A stretch of DNA of 64,000 nucleotides from contig NZ_VTTH01000001.1 in NCBI RefSeq assembly GCF_008831265.1, forward strand, positions 1,054,001 through 1,118,000, written 5' to 3'. Every line of letters begins with the position of its first letter. The stretch's first letter is position 1. Position numbers and translations under genes: made by a program. The stretch comes from Lacisediminimonas profundi (GTDB lineage Bacteria; Pseudomonadota; Gammaproteobacteria; Burkholderiales; Burkholderiaceae_D). The notes below the pieces were generated by a model that did not search any database, was not told the origin of the DNA, and worked only from the letters and a program-made list of their open reading frames with translations. Shown piece by piece: positions 56,540-64,000 of this stretch.

Positions 56540-57179
56540 CCTGATCGTCTTCGATTGGGACGGCACGCTGATTGATAGCACCGGCACCATCGTTCGCTGC
56601 ATCCAGGCCGCGGCGCGCGACCTCGGCTTGCCGGTGCCGGACCAGCGCTCGGCCTCTTATGTGATCGGACTAGGCTTGCAGGAGGCGATGGCGGCCGCCT
56701 TGCCCGGCCTCGATCCCGGGCATTACCCGCGCATGGTCGAGCGCTACCGCCATCACTATCTGGCCAAGGACCATGAGTTGACCCTGTTCGAAGGCGTTCC
56801 GGAAATGCTGGCAGATCTCTCCGCCCGCGGCTACTTCCTGGCGGTGGCAACCGGCAAGAGCAGGGTCGGCCTGAACCGTGCGCTGCATGGCGTACGGCTT
56901 GCTTCGCTGTTCGACGCCACCCGCTGCGCCGACGAAACCTTTTCCAAGCCGCATCCGGCGATGCTGCATGAAATTACCCGCGAACTCGGGCAGGATTTGC
57001 GCAGGACCGTGATGATCGGGGACACCACCCACGACCTGCAGATGGCACTGAATGCGGGGGCGGCTGGAATCGGCGTGCATTACGGGGCGCATCCGGCTGC
57101 GGAACTGGATGCGCTGCAACCCTTGTTTTCTGCAAGTTCGGTGCCCCAACTTCATCAGTGGCTGCTCGACAACGCCTGA
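56520..57179 (+). CDS. HAD-superfamily phosphatase, phosphoglycolate-phosphatase-like
   Basis: A 219-residue HAD-IA hydrolase with nucleophile D12 (VFDWDGTLID), motif II threonine in AVATGKS, lysine in SKPHPAML, and motif IV GDTTHDLQMA. The substrate is unknown; this branch commonly sits beside rluC in beta-proteobacteria. It overlaps rluC by 20 bp and the Rieske gene by one base. Confidence 0.9.
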   Translation: MAKKQFDLIVFDWDGTLIDSTGTIVRCIQAAARDLGLPVPDQRSASYVIGLGLQEAMAAALPGLDPGHYPRMVERYRHHYLAKDHELTLFEGVPEMLADLSARGYFLAVATGKSRVGLNRALHGVRLASLFDATRCADETFSKPHPAMLHEITRELGQDLRRTVMIGDTTHDLQMALNAGAAGIGVHYGAHPAAELDALQPLFSASSVPQLHQWLLDNA

Positions 57180-57559
57180 TGAGCGCCACGCCGGACATCG
57201 CCGTTTTCGTCTGCGCCGCGGACGAAGTCGTGGAGCGCGGCAAGGGCGTGCGCTTTCCCGTCACCGCGGGCGGCGAGGAGCGCACCGGATTCGTGATCCG
57301 CTACAACGGCGGGGTGCATGCCTACCTGAACCGCTGCGCGCATGTTCCGGTGGAACTGGACTGGACCGAAGGCGAGTTTTTCGAATCGAGCGGCCTGTAC
57401 CTGATGTGCGCTACGCATGGCGCGGTCTACCTGCCTGAAAGCGGGCAGTGCGCCGGCGGACCTTGCCGCGGGGGCAGGCTCAGGCCGATTGCCGTCTTCG
57501 AAAGAGATGGCGGAATTTATTGGGAGCCGGATGAATTCGTCCGGCCAGTACTGGCATAA
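57179..57559 (+). CDS. Rieske [2Fe-2S] protein
   Basis: A 126-residue single-domain Rieske protein with ligands CAH and CATH (NRCAHVPVELD, LMCATHGAVY). It has no TM segment or signal peptide, so it is a soluble ferredoxin-like type rather than the bc1 subunit. ATG 57179 overlaps the HAD stop (TGATG); a longer start at 57158 is less likely. The partner is unknown. Confidence 0.87.
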   Translation: MSATPDIAVFVCAADEVVERGKGVRFPVTAGGEERTGFVIRYNGGVHAYLNRCAHVPVELDWTEGEFFESSGLYLMCATHGAVYLPESGQCAGGPCRGGRLRPIAVFERDGGIYWEPDEFVRPVLA

Positions 57560-57573
57560 GGAAGACCTGTTTC

Positions 57574-58593
57574 ATGGAAGAAAATCAGAACCCCGGCGCC
57601 GCGGACGATGCGGCATTGCAGGCAACCCGCAGCACCGGTTCGCAAAAGGCCGATGGCAAGACCTGGGAACGGGATACGCTGGAACGCCTTGCTTTCGCCC
57701 AACTGAATGAGGCTAAGGTGCGTCGTCGCTGGTCGATATCTTTCCGCTTGCTCACCTTGCTGATCGTCGGGGCAGTGGTCTGGCAGCTGTTCGATTTCGG
57801 CGGCGGCGACATGGAATCGATCGGCCGCCATACGGCGCTGATCGAGATCGATGGCAGCATCGAGGCCGGCAGCGGTAGCGGGGCGGCCGACAATGTCGTG
57901 ATTGCGCTGAACAAGGCTTACGCCGATTCCAATGCAGCGGCGGTGATCATGCGCATCAACAGCCCCGGCGGCAGCCCGGTGCAGGCAGGCATCATCTATG
58001 ATGAAATGCAGCGCTTGCGCAAGGCCTACCCTACCAGGCCACTGTACGTAGTCGTAGAAGAGATGTGTGCATCCGGCGGCTATTATGTTGCCGCCGCTGC
58101 CGACCAGATATTCGTCAACAAGGCCAGTATCGTTGGCTCCATCGGTGTACTGATGGATGGCTTCGGATTCAGCGGCCTGATGGAAAAGTTTGGCGTCGAG
58201 CGCCGCTTGCTGACGGCTGGCGACAACAAGGGCTTCCTTGACCCGTTCAGTCCGCAGACGCCGCGCCACAGGGAATATGCGCAAACCATGCTCAACGAAG
58301 TGCACCAGCAGTTCATTGAAGCAGTGCGCCAGGGGCGCGGCAAGCGCCTGAAAGAATCGCCGGAAATGTTCTCCGGCTTGTTCTGGTCCGGCGCCAAGGC
58401 GGTCGAGATGGGCTTGGCCGACGGCTTCGGTACGGTGGATTCCGTTGCCCGCAATATCGTCAAGGCCGAGGACATCATCGACTACACCGTGCATGAAGGA
58501 TTGCCCGAGCGCGTGTTGAAACGCTTCGGTGCGGCAGCAGGGGAGAGTGCCATGAAGTCGCTGTGGCAGGGCAAGGCGGTATCGCTGCGATGA
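57574..58593 (+). CDS. sppA: Signal peptide peptidase SppA (S49 family, short form)
   Basis: A 339-residue inner-membrane serine peptidase with a single N-terminal TM (about 54-70, LTLLIVGAVVWQLF) and a periplasmic S49 domain. Landmarks are RINSPGGSPVQAG, the catalytic-serine segment CASGGYYVAAAADQIF and the KASIVGSIGVLM strand. Such proteins degrade cleaved signal peptides. GGAAG lies upstream of the ATG. It is the last gene of the rluC-HAD-Rieske-sppA run. Confidence 0.92.
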   Translation: MEENQNPGAADDAALQATRSTGSQKADGKTWERDTLERLAFAQLNEAKVRRRWSISFRLLTLLIVGAVVWQLFDFGGGDMESIGRHTALIEIDGSIEAGSGSGAADNVVIALNKAYADSNAAAVIMRINSPGGSPVQAGIIYDEMQRLRKAYPTRPLYVVVEEMCASGGYYVAAAADQIFVNKASIVGSIGVLMDGFGFSGLMEKFGVERRLLTAGDNKGFLDPFSPQTPRHREYAQTMLNEVHQQFIEAVRQGRGKRLKESPEMFSGLFWSGAKAVEMGLADGFGTVDSVARNIVKAEDIIDYTVHEGLPERVLKRFGAAAGESAMKSLWQGKAVSLR

Positions 58594-58750
58594 ACTGCTC
58601 GGGTGCGATTGTCCTTGCGATCTGCGCCCGGGTGACTATATTGAAGTTGATGGCGTCTGGCAGAAACAGGCCTTGTCCATCAGGATGGCAGCATTGATCG
58701 TGCTGTCCGGGAAGTTATACTTCCTGTTCCCGGGCCCTGTGAAAAGGGCC

Positions 58751-58783
58751 TGCAAAACGGCGGCGCAATACCGCCGTTTTGCA
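58751..58783. terminator. Intrinsic terminator between convergent sppA and the small ORF/methyltransferase genes
   Basis: TGCAAAACGGCGG (58751-58763) pairs perfectly with CCGCCGTTTTGCA (58771-58783) across a 7-nt loop, with TTT following on +. A second GGCCC/GGGCC hairpin lies just before it. The 58594-58750 stretch otherwise shows nothing. Confidence 0.8.
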
Positions 58784-58794
58784 TTTCGTCCTCT

Positions 58795-58881
58795 TCATTG
58801 CTTCCGCGCTTTTTTCATTGCTTCTTTCACGGCTTCTTTCACAGTTTTTTTCACAGCTTTTTTCAGCAGTACCGCCGCCAT
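58795..58881 (-). CDS. 28-residue Lys/Ala-rich small ORF, coupled to the methyltransferase gene
   Basis: ATG at 58881 shares its first base with the TGA of the upstream methyltransferase gene (TGATG on the minus strand). This ATG reads 28 codons to TGA. The peptide begins MAAVLLKK and continues with helix-forming repeats of the form AVKKTVKEAVKEAMKKA, ending RKQ. It holds 10 lysines and one arginine against two glutamates. A terminator hairpin follows 11 bp later. It is too short for normal gene calling. No family is recognised; a nucleic-acid- or membrane-binding peptide is one possibility. Confidence 0.55.
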   Translation of the reverse strand: MAAVLLKKAVKKTVKEAVKEAMKKARKQ

Positions 58882-59627
58882 CAACTCGCCAGAAACAGGA
58901 ATACGGTAGGCTGCTTCTGGAGTTGCTGGGCCAGGCCATCGCCGGCTTCCGATTTCCACTGCCGGGCTGTGCGCGTGCGTATCACTTCAGTGTCCAGCGT
59001 CAGGTTGGTGGCGACGCACACCAGGGTGTCGGCATGGCAATGCTGCAGCAGCGCATCCAGCAAGGCCGCGTTGCGGTAAGGCGTCTCGATAAATATCTGT
59101 GTTTGCCGTTCCTGCCGCGAACGTTGCTCCAGCGATTTGATCCGCTTCCCACGTTCACCGGCGTCGATGGGAAGGTAGCCATTGAAGGCGAAGCTCTGCC
59201 CGTTCAAGCCGCTTGCCATCAGTGCCAGCAAGATGGAAGAAGGGCCTACCAGCGGATGTACCCGGATGCCACGTGCATGCGCCACCCGGACCAGGTCGGC
59301 GCCAGGATCGGCCACGGCCGGCACACCTGCTTCCGACAGCAGGCCAGCGCTGGTTCCCTGCTCGACAGGCGCAAGCAGGGCCGGCAAGCGGCTTGCCTCG
59401 GTCCGCACGTTCAACTCCTCTATCCTGATCTGCTGCAAGGGCAGCGCTAGTGGATGGGTCAGGGAGACGGCTTTCAGGAATGCCCGCGCGGTCTTGGCAT
59501 TCTCCGCAATGAAGTACTCGAGACGGCAGGCAATCGCTAGCGCGCTGGCAGGAATCACTTCAAGAGGATTGCCGCCGGCACCGGGCGAGGCCAGGATGTT
59601 GGGTACCAGATAAAGGTCGCCGGCCAT
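58881..59627 (-). CDS. SAM-dependent methyltransferase, tetrapyrrole methylase/RsmI-like family
   Basis: A 248-residue protein of the family that includes RsmI (16S rRNA C1402 2'-O-methyltransferase). It begins MAGDLYLVPNIL, with IAENAKTARAFL, LLSEAGVPAVADPGADLV (SAM-binding), HPLVGPSSILLALMASGLNGQSFAFNGYLP (around residues 122-152) and FIETPYRNAALLDAL. It differs enough from canonical RsmI, which starts LYLVATPIGN, to be a paralogue, so no symbol is given. The start lies 4 bp after the maf stop. Confidence 0.87.
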   Translation of the reverse strand: MAGDLYLVPNILASPGAGGNPLEVIPASALAIACRLEYFIAENAKTARAFLKAVSLTHPLALPLQQIRIEELNVRTEASRLPALLAPVEQGTSAGLLSEAGVPAVADPGADLVRVAHARGIRVHPLVGPSSILLALMASGLNGQSFAFNGYLPIDAGERGKRIKSLEQRSRQERQTQIFIETPYRNAALLDALLQHCHADTLVCVATNLTLDTEVIRTRTARQWKSEAGDGLAQQLQKQPTVFLFLAS

Positions 59628-59631
59628 TCCT

Positions 59632-60249
59632 TCAGGCTCCCGCGCCGGTATCGAAGAAGGACACGCCGGCTGTCCTCAGCATTCCGCACAATGCGATCAG
59701 CGGCAGGCCGGTGAGCGCGGTAGGGTCGGTGCTGTCGATCCGCTCCAGGATGGCAATGCCCAGGCCTTCGTTCTTCGCACTGCCGGCGACGTCGTAGGGT
59801 TGTTCGATACGCAAATAGGCGTCCAGTTCGTGGTCAGGCAGTTTGCGAAAGCTGACCAGGGTACGGATCTCCTCCAGCTGGACCGGATGGGCCGCGCCCG
59901 GCCTGCAATCGAGCAGGCACAATGCCGTGTGAAACACCACCTGGCGTCCGCGCATCATCTGCAGTTGCGCCAGCGCCTTTGCGTGCGAGCCGGGTTTTCC
60001 GATCTGCATGCCGTCAAGCGTGGCTACCTGGTCCGACCCGATCACCAGCGCGCCTGGCACTGTGGCACTGACGGCTTCCGCTTTTTCCCGAGCCAGTCGC
60101 AATGCGGTGGCCGCCGGCCGCTCGCCGGGGGCAGGGCTTTCGTCGATGGATGGGGAAATTGCTTCGAACGGCAAGCGCAGGCGGGACAGCAATTCCTGGC
60201 GGTAGCGCGAACTGGAAGCGAGGATCAGGCGCAGTGTGGTGGGAGGCAT
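59632..60249 (-). CDS. maf: Maf-family nucleotide pyrophosphatase (YceF/m7GTP type)
   Basis: A 205-residue Maf protein with LILASSSRYRQELLSRL at the N-terminus, SIDESPAPGE, GSDQVATLDG (catalytic Asp) and GKPGSHAKALAQLQMMRG. The sequence wording matches the YceF branch, which hydrolyses 7-methyl-GTP, rather than the dTTP/UTP branch. It is divergent from yceD, as is usual around the rpmF locus. Confidence 0.92.
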   Translation of the reverse strand: MPPTTLRLILASSSRYRQELLSRLRLPFEAISPSIDESPAPGERPAATALRLAREKAEAVSATVPGALVIGSDQVATLDGMQIGKPGSHAKALAQLQMMRGRQVVFHTALCLLDCRPGAAHPVQLEEIRTLVSFRKLPDHELDAYLRIEQPYDVAGSAKNEGLGIAILERIDSTDPTALTGLPLIALCGMLRTAGVSFFDTGAGA

Positions 60250-60267
60250 GCGGGAGTGCGCGGAATC

Positions 60268-60350
60268 GGGTGGAAAGAGCAGGTGGAAAGAACGGGTGGA
60301 AAAAGAGGATGTAAGACCGGCTGAAAAAATGGCTGGAAAACGGTTGGAGA
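60268..60350. repeat. Purine-rich imperfect repeats upstream of maf
   Basis: Variants of GGTGGAAAGAAC/GGTGGAAAAAGA recur about every 12-15 bp, degenerating into GGCTGAAAAAATGGCTGGAA. They lie in the maf leader, just before the yceD promoter. Confidence 0.75.
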
Positions 60351-60362
60351 TGCGGTAAATCT

Positions 60363-60392
60363 TTGACGAATAAGGAAAAACGCTGCTATTAT
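60363..60392 (+). promoter_or_regulatory. Predicted sigma-70 promoter of the yceD-rpmF-plsX-fab operon
   Basis: TTGACG (60363-60368) and TATTAT (60387-60392) with an 18-bp spacer, 28 bp before the yceD ATG. It also shows that the TTG at 60363 is promoter sequence and not a start codon. Confidence 0.75.
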
Positions 60393-60419
60393 CGCAGGTT
60401 TTCCGGAACGCGCGAGCCT

Positions 60420-60914
60420 ATGGGAACGTACGACGTTGATGCTTTCGAGTTTTGCCGCAAGAAGGATTCCCGCAGTGGCGAGACTCCCGTCGCGCAGTTT
60501 GGGCGTCTGGTTGCGGAGACTCTCGATCAGTCGGGCGCCATTCGCTGGTCCGTGCAGGGCGGGATCAATCCCCACGGTAATCCGCAAATGATGTTGCAGG
60601 TCGCGGGCGAGGTCAGCTTGCGCTGCCAGCGCTGCCTGGGGCCGATGGCTTACTCGATTGATTCGCAGGCCGTGGTTGTGGTGGCAGCGGACGACGAGCA
60701 GGCCGACGCGCTCGACGAGCAACTGGTCGACGAGCCGGTTGAGGTCATCGTCGGCTCCAGTGCGCTGGACTTGCTGGCGCTGGTGGAAGACGAAGCGCTG
60801 CTGGCATTGCCGCCCGCGCCCCGGCATGACCACTGTGTGGTTGCCAGCGAGCCGGTCGTGCCCGAGGAAAAGAAAGAATCTCCGTTTGCCGTCCTCGGCA
60901 AACTGAAGCGCTGA
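60420..60914 (+). CDS. yceD: YceD/DUF177 protein (large ribosomal RNA subunit accumulation protein)
   Basis: A 164-residue DUF177 protein, conserved beside rpmF. In E. coli its loss reduces 23S rRNA accumulation. It has the typical MGTYDVDAFEFCRKKDSRSG start and the CxxC pair in LRCQRCLGPM. The Shine-Dalgarno is weak. Confidence 0.92.
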   Translation: MGTYDVDAFEFCRKKDSRSGETPVAQFGRLVAETLDQSGAIRWSVQGGINPHGNPQMMLQVAGEVSLRCQRCLGPMAYSIDSQAVVVVAADDEQADALDEQLVDEPVEVIVGSSALDLLALVEDEALLALPPAPRHDHCVVASEPVVPEEKKESPFAVLGKLKR

Positions 60915-61009
60915 GCCGGGTGCTCGCCGTCAGCGCGATGAACAATTCGGGCAGACGGGCATGTCGGAAGGGAAGTTCCGCCGGCGGCCTGTGTTAGAAT
61001 CTCGCGTTG

Positions 61010-61045
61010 AATTTTGTATTAAATTTCGCATTACATTTCGTATTT
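61010..61045. repeat. Three-copy 12-bp AT-rich tandem repeat before rpmF
   Basis: AATTTTGTATTA (61010-61021), AATTTCGCATTA (61022-61033) and CATTTCGTATTT (61034-61045) follow each other without gaps, ending 18 bp before the rpmF ATG. A TAGAAT -10-like hexamer sits at 60995-61000. Confidence 0.85.
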
Positions 61046-61063
61046 TACGGTTTAGGAGTAATC

Positions 61064-61252
61064 ATGGCTGTTCAGCAAAACAAGAAGTCGCCCTCCAAGC
61101 GCGGCATGCACCGCTCGCACGACGCACTCGACACGAACCAGTTGGCGGTTGCAGTTGACAGCAAGACGGGTGAAGTTCACCGTCGGCACCACATCTCGCC
61201 GACCGGCATGTACCGCGGCCGCAAGGTTCTGGCTACCAAGAACGACGAGTAA
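61064..61252 (+). CDS. rpmF: 50S ribosomal protein L32
   Basis: A 62-residue ribosomal protein starting [20 protein letters not shown], with [14 protein letters not shown]. It lacks the zinc-binding cysteines of C+ forms. TAGGAG lies just upstream of ATG 61064; an earlier in-frame ATG at 61007 would add an implausible hydrophobic leader. Confidence 0.97.
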   Translation: MAVQQNKKSPSKRGMHRSHDALDTNQLAVAVDSKTGEVHRRHHISPTGMYRGRKVLATKNDE

Positions 61253-61408
61253 TTCGTTCACGCTGTCACATAGAATGCGGCGCTGGCCAGCGACCCCCGG
61301 TTCGCTCCACGCCGCCTTTTTCATGTCTGGCAACGCTATCTTCGTCATTTCGAATCACACCTGGCCGGCCGGCCTGTCGGCTTGCGCACGGGGCTGCTGA
61401 TCGCGCCA

Positions 61409-62482
61409 ATGACAATTCATATCTCTATTGACTGCATGGGGGGCGACCACGGCCCTTCCGTTACTGTGCCCGCTGCCATTTCGTTCGTGAATGCGGAGCC
61501 GGAGGCATTCCTGATGCTGGTTGGCCGCGAGGAAGTCATTGCGGCCGAACTGGCGAAGCACAAGGCACAAGCTCATCCGCGCCTGGCGATCGTGAATGCG
61601 ACCGAAGTGGTCACGATGGACGACCCTCTCGAGGTCGCGCTGCGCCGGAAGAAAGATTCCTCGATGCGCGTCGCCATCAACCTGGTGAAGGAAGGACGGG
61701 CGCAGGCTTGCGTTTCGGCCGGCAACACCGGCGCGCTGATGGCCGTGTCGCGCTACGTGCTGAAGACCTTGCCCGGCGTGGACCGGCCGGCAATCTGCAC
61801 CATCTTGCCGAACCAGAAGGACGGACCGACCTACATGCTCGACCTCGGCGCCAACGTCGACTGCGAGCCGCACCACTTGCACCAGTTCGCCCTGATGGGC
61901 TCGGCACTGGTCGCTGCCGTCGAGGGCATTGCCCGCCCCAGCGTGGGCTTGCTCAATGTCGGCGAAGAAGACATCAAGGGCAATGACGTCGTCAAGCAGA
62001 CTGCGGTCCTGCTGCGCGCCGACCATGCCAAGGGCCTGATCAATTTTTATGGCAATGTCGAAGGCAACGACATCTTCGAAGGCACCACCGACATCGTCGT
62101 GTGCGACGGTTTCGTCGGCAACGTGGTACTCAAGGCTTCCGAGGGGTTGGGGCGATTCGTCAAGAATGCGCTGACCGCGGAGTTCAAGAGCAGCCCGCTG
62201 AACATGCTGGGGGCGCTGATTGCCCGCGGCGCGATCAAAGCGTTCTCGCGCCGCCTTAATCCCTCCCGCTACAACGGCGCCAGCCTGCTCGGCTTGCGCG
62301 GACTTGTATTCAAGAGCCATGGCGGCGAGAATGCCTATGGCTTCGAGCGCGCGATACGGCGCGCCTTCGACGCCGCCCGTAATGACGTACTATCTCGCAT
62401 CTCTACAACGATAGCGGAGTGGATGCCGCAAGACGACCAGTCGACACCTGCATCCGAATCCGATAATCAGACAATCGCATGA
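61409..62482 (+). CDS. plsX: Phosphate acyltransferase PlsX
   Basis: A 357-residue enzyme making acyl-phosphate from acyl-ACP for phospholipid synthesis. Conserved stretches are [61 protein letters not shown] and [19 protein letters not shown] 61409 is chosen over an upstream TTG to fit the family start. The stop overlaps the fabH start (ATGA). Confidence 0.96.
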   Translation: MTIHISIDCMGGDHGPSVTVPAAISFVNAEPEAFLMLVGREEVIAAELAKHKAQAHPRLAIVNATEVVTMDDPLEVALRRKKDSSMRVAINLVKEGRAQACVSAGNTGALMAVSRYVLKTLPGVDRPAICTILPNQKDGPTYMLDLGANVDCEPHHLHQFALMGSALVAAVEGIARPSVGLLNVGEEDIKGNDVVKQTAVLLRADHAKGLINFYGNVEGNDIFEGTTDIVVCDGFVGNVVLKASEGLGRFVKNALTAEFKSSPLNMLGALIARGAIKAFSRRLNPSRYNGASLLGLRGLVFKSHGGENAYGFERAIRRAFDAARNDVLSRISTTIAEWMPQDDQSTPASESDNQTIA

Positions 62483-63465
62483 CTTCATTCAGCAAAATCA
62501 TCGGGACCGGCAGTTACCTGCCGCCCCGGCGCGTGACCAACCAGGACCTCACCGCGCAACTGGCGCAGCAGGGCATCGAAACTTCCGACGAATGGATCGT
62601 GTCCCGCAGCGGCATTTCGGCCCGGCATTATGCCGAGGACGGTGTGCTTTCCAGCGACCTCGCGGTGGAAGCGGCGAAACGCGCGCTCGAGATGGCCGGC
62701 TTGCAGCCCGACGACATCGACCTGATCATCCTCGCCACGTCGACCCCGGACTTCCTCGGTGGTTTCCCCAGCACCGCCTGCGTAGTGCAGCGCAAGCTGG
62801 GCATCACCAACAATTGCGCGGCGTTCGACGTGCAGGCAGTGTGCAGCGGCTTCGTTTATGCGCTGTCGATCGCCGACAGCTTCATCAAATCCGGTGCGCA
62901 CCGCAAGGTACTGATCATCGGCGCCGAAGTATTCTCCCGCATCCTTGATTTCACCGATCGCGGCACCTGCGTGCTGTTCGGCGATGGCGCCGGCGCCGTG
63001 GTGCTGTCCGAGTCGGCCGAACCGGGCATCCTCGCCTCCAAGATGCATGCCGATGGCAGCCATGCCGACATACTCTGCGTGGCTGGCACGGTAAGCAAGG
63101 GCGGTTTGGCCGGCAGCGGCTTCCTGTACATGGACGGACCGGCAGTGTTCAAGCTGGCGGTGTCCGTGCTGGACAAAGTGGCGCACGAAGCCCTGGATAG
63201 CGCTGGCATGCAGGCGTCGGAAGTCGACTGGCTGATTCCGCACCAGGCCAACATCCGTATCATGCACAGCACCGCGAAGAAGCTCGGCATGCCGCTGGAA
63301 AAGATGGTCGTGACGGTGGACCAGCACGGCAACACCTCGGCGGCGTCGATTCCGCTTGCTCTCGACCTGGCGGTGCGTGATGGCCGGGTCAAGAAGGGCC
63401 AGGCCGTGATGATGGAGGGCGTCGGTGGTGGCTTCACATGGGGCGCCGTGCTGGCGCGCATGTAA
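62479..63465 (+). CDS. fabH: 3-oxoacyl-ACP synthase III FabH
   Basis: A 328-residue condensing enzyme starting fatty acid synthesis. The catalytic triad is visible: C122 in [10 protein letters not shown], histidine in LIPHQAN, and asparagine in HGNTSAAS. It is coupled to plsX by ATGA and followed by fabD after 36 bp. Confidence 0.97.
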   Translation: MTSFSKIIGTGSYLPPRRVTNQDLTAQLAQQGIETSDEWIVSRSGISARHYAEDGVLSSDLAVEAAKRALEMAGLQPDDIDLIILATSTPDFLGGFPSTACVVQRKLGITNNCAAFDVQAVCSGFVYALSIADSFIKSGAHRKVLIIGAEVFSRILDFTDRGTCVLFGDGAGAVVLSESAEPGILASKMHADGSHADILCVAGTVSKGGLAGSGFLYMDGPAVFKLAVSVLDKVAHEALDSAGMQASEVDWLIPHQANIRIMHSTAKKLGMPLEKMVVTVDQHGNTSAASIPLALDLAVRDGRVKKGQAVMMEGVGGGFTWGAVLARM

Positions 63466-63501
63466 GCGGCTGGGCCCCAATACCAATAACAGAGACGTTT
63501 C

Positions 63502-64000
63502 ATGACCAGATTTTCATTCGTATTTCCCGGCCAGGGCGCGCAATCGATCGGCATGCTCAATGGCTTCGCCGACAACAGCGTGGTGCGCGATACGGTCGCG
63601 GAGGCCTCCGATGCCATCGGATTCGACCTCGCCCGGCTGATATCGGAAGGCCCCAAGGAAGAACTCGACCTGACCACGAATACCCAGCCAGTGATGCTGA
63701 CCGCGGCGGTTGCGACTTATCGCGCCTGGCTCGCGGCCGGCGGTCCTGCTCCGGCGATCGTTGCCGGCCACAGCCTGGGCGAATACTCGGCACTGGTTGC
63801 TGCCGGCGTCATTGCGTTCAGGGATGCCGTGCCGCTGGTGCGCTTTCGCGCGCAGGCGATGCAGGAAGCAGTGCCGGTCGGCGCCGGCGGCATGGCTGCC
63901 ATCCTGGGCCTGTCGGACGAGGACGTGCGCGCCGCCTGTGCCGAAGCGGCGCAGGGAGAAGTGGTCGAGGCGGTCAACTACAATGCACCGGCGCAGGTAG
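63502..64000 (+). CDS. fabD: Malonyl-CoA:ACP transacylase FabD, N-terminal part (cut by window end)
   Basis: An ATG at 63502, with AGAGA upstream, opens a frame that stays open to the window edge (166 codons). It reads MTRFSFVFPGQGAQSIGML and contains the acyl-enzyme serine motif VAGHSLGEYSALVAAG. About 310 residues are expected in full. Its place after plsX-fabH is canonical. Confidence 0.96.
   Translation, partial: MTRFSFVFPGQGAQSIGMLNGFADNSVVRDTVAEASDAIGFDLARLISEGPKEELDLTTNTQPVMLTAAVATYRAWLAAGGPAPAIVAGHSLGEYSALVAAGVIAFRDAVPLVRFRAQAMQEAVPVGAGGMAAILGLSDEDVRAACAEAAQGEVVEAVNYNAPAQV

Noticed and set aside
60363-60419. TTG start of yceD
   Set aside because: The TTG is part of the -35 hexamer of a good promoter and would precede the transcription start.
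1-64000. CRISPR arrays, tRNA or rRNA genes, intact insertion sequences, phage genes
   Set aside because: I looked for spaced direct repeats, cloverleaf-like segments and transposase or integrase motifs and saw none that I could support.

Overview
The window reads as a chromosomal segment of a Burkholderiales betaproteobacterium, most likely Oxalobacteraceae (Herbaspirillum/Noviherbaspirillum-like). The grounds are high GC, the betaproteobacterial order maf, yceD, rpmF, plsX, fabH, fabD, a Cys-free L32, and protein wording typical of that family. This is an inference from recognised families; no search was run.

Layout. (1) 1-3477: typA, with a bidirectional terminator facing a convergent omega-amino-acid:pyruvate aminotransferase. 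(2) 3686-21613: an 18-kb block for anaerobic nitrate respiration, all on + : sensor narX, regulator narL, transporters narK1 and narK2, narGHJI, a parvulin-type PPIase, a beta-carbonic anhydrase, a class II (B12-dependent) ribonucleotide reductase, a nitroreductase and a small unknown protein. Most junctions from narJ onward are ATGA or short overlaps. A perfect FNR box overlaps the narL stop codon, followed by a strong hairpin. (3) 21643-24541: a NIPSNAP-like gene, about 0.9 kb of non-coding DNA holding two inverted copies of a hairpin repeat, and a kinase-like/ATPase fusion. (4) 24775-32256: a complete branched-chain-type ABC importer, a TPP enzyme and an Ldh2-family dehydrogenase. (5) 32343-36470 (-): exopolysaccharide genes galU, manC and a WcaJ-type priming transferase. 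(6) 36686-43043: truncated hemoglobin, rmuC, a large FAD/Fe-S dehydrogenase, then terC-uspA behind a manganese (yybP-ykoY) riboswitch. (7) 43190-47660 (-): an operon of TonB-dependent receptor, YfiR-like protein and GGDEF-EAL enzyme. (8) 47899-54913 (-): moaA and moeA (molybdenum cofactor, needed by NarG), chrA, and rne with a long leader. (9) 55481-64000: rluC, a HAD phosphatase, a Rieske protein and sppA; then on the minus strand maf, a tetrapyrrole-methylase-family methyltransferase and a newly noticed 28-residue Lys/Ala-rich ORF; then yceD-rpmF-plsX-fabH-fabD, with fabD cut by the window end.

How the parts fit: NarX/NarL and FNR would switch on nitrate uptake and reduction when oxygen is gone and nitrate is present. 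The co-transcribed class II reductase makes deoxynucleotides without oxygen, and moaA/moeA supply the cofactor. The points most worth a second look are the FNR box/hairpin arrangement, the Mn riboswitch with its overlapping terminator, the coupled small ORF at 58795-58881, the receptor-YfiR-cyclic-di-GMP operon, and the paired repeat elements at 22.1-22.8 kb.
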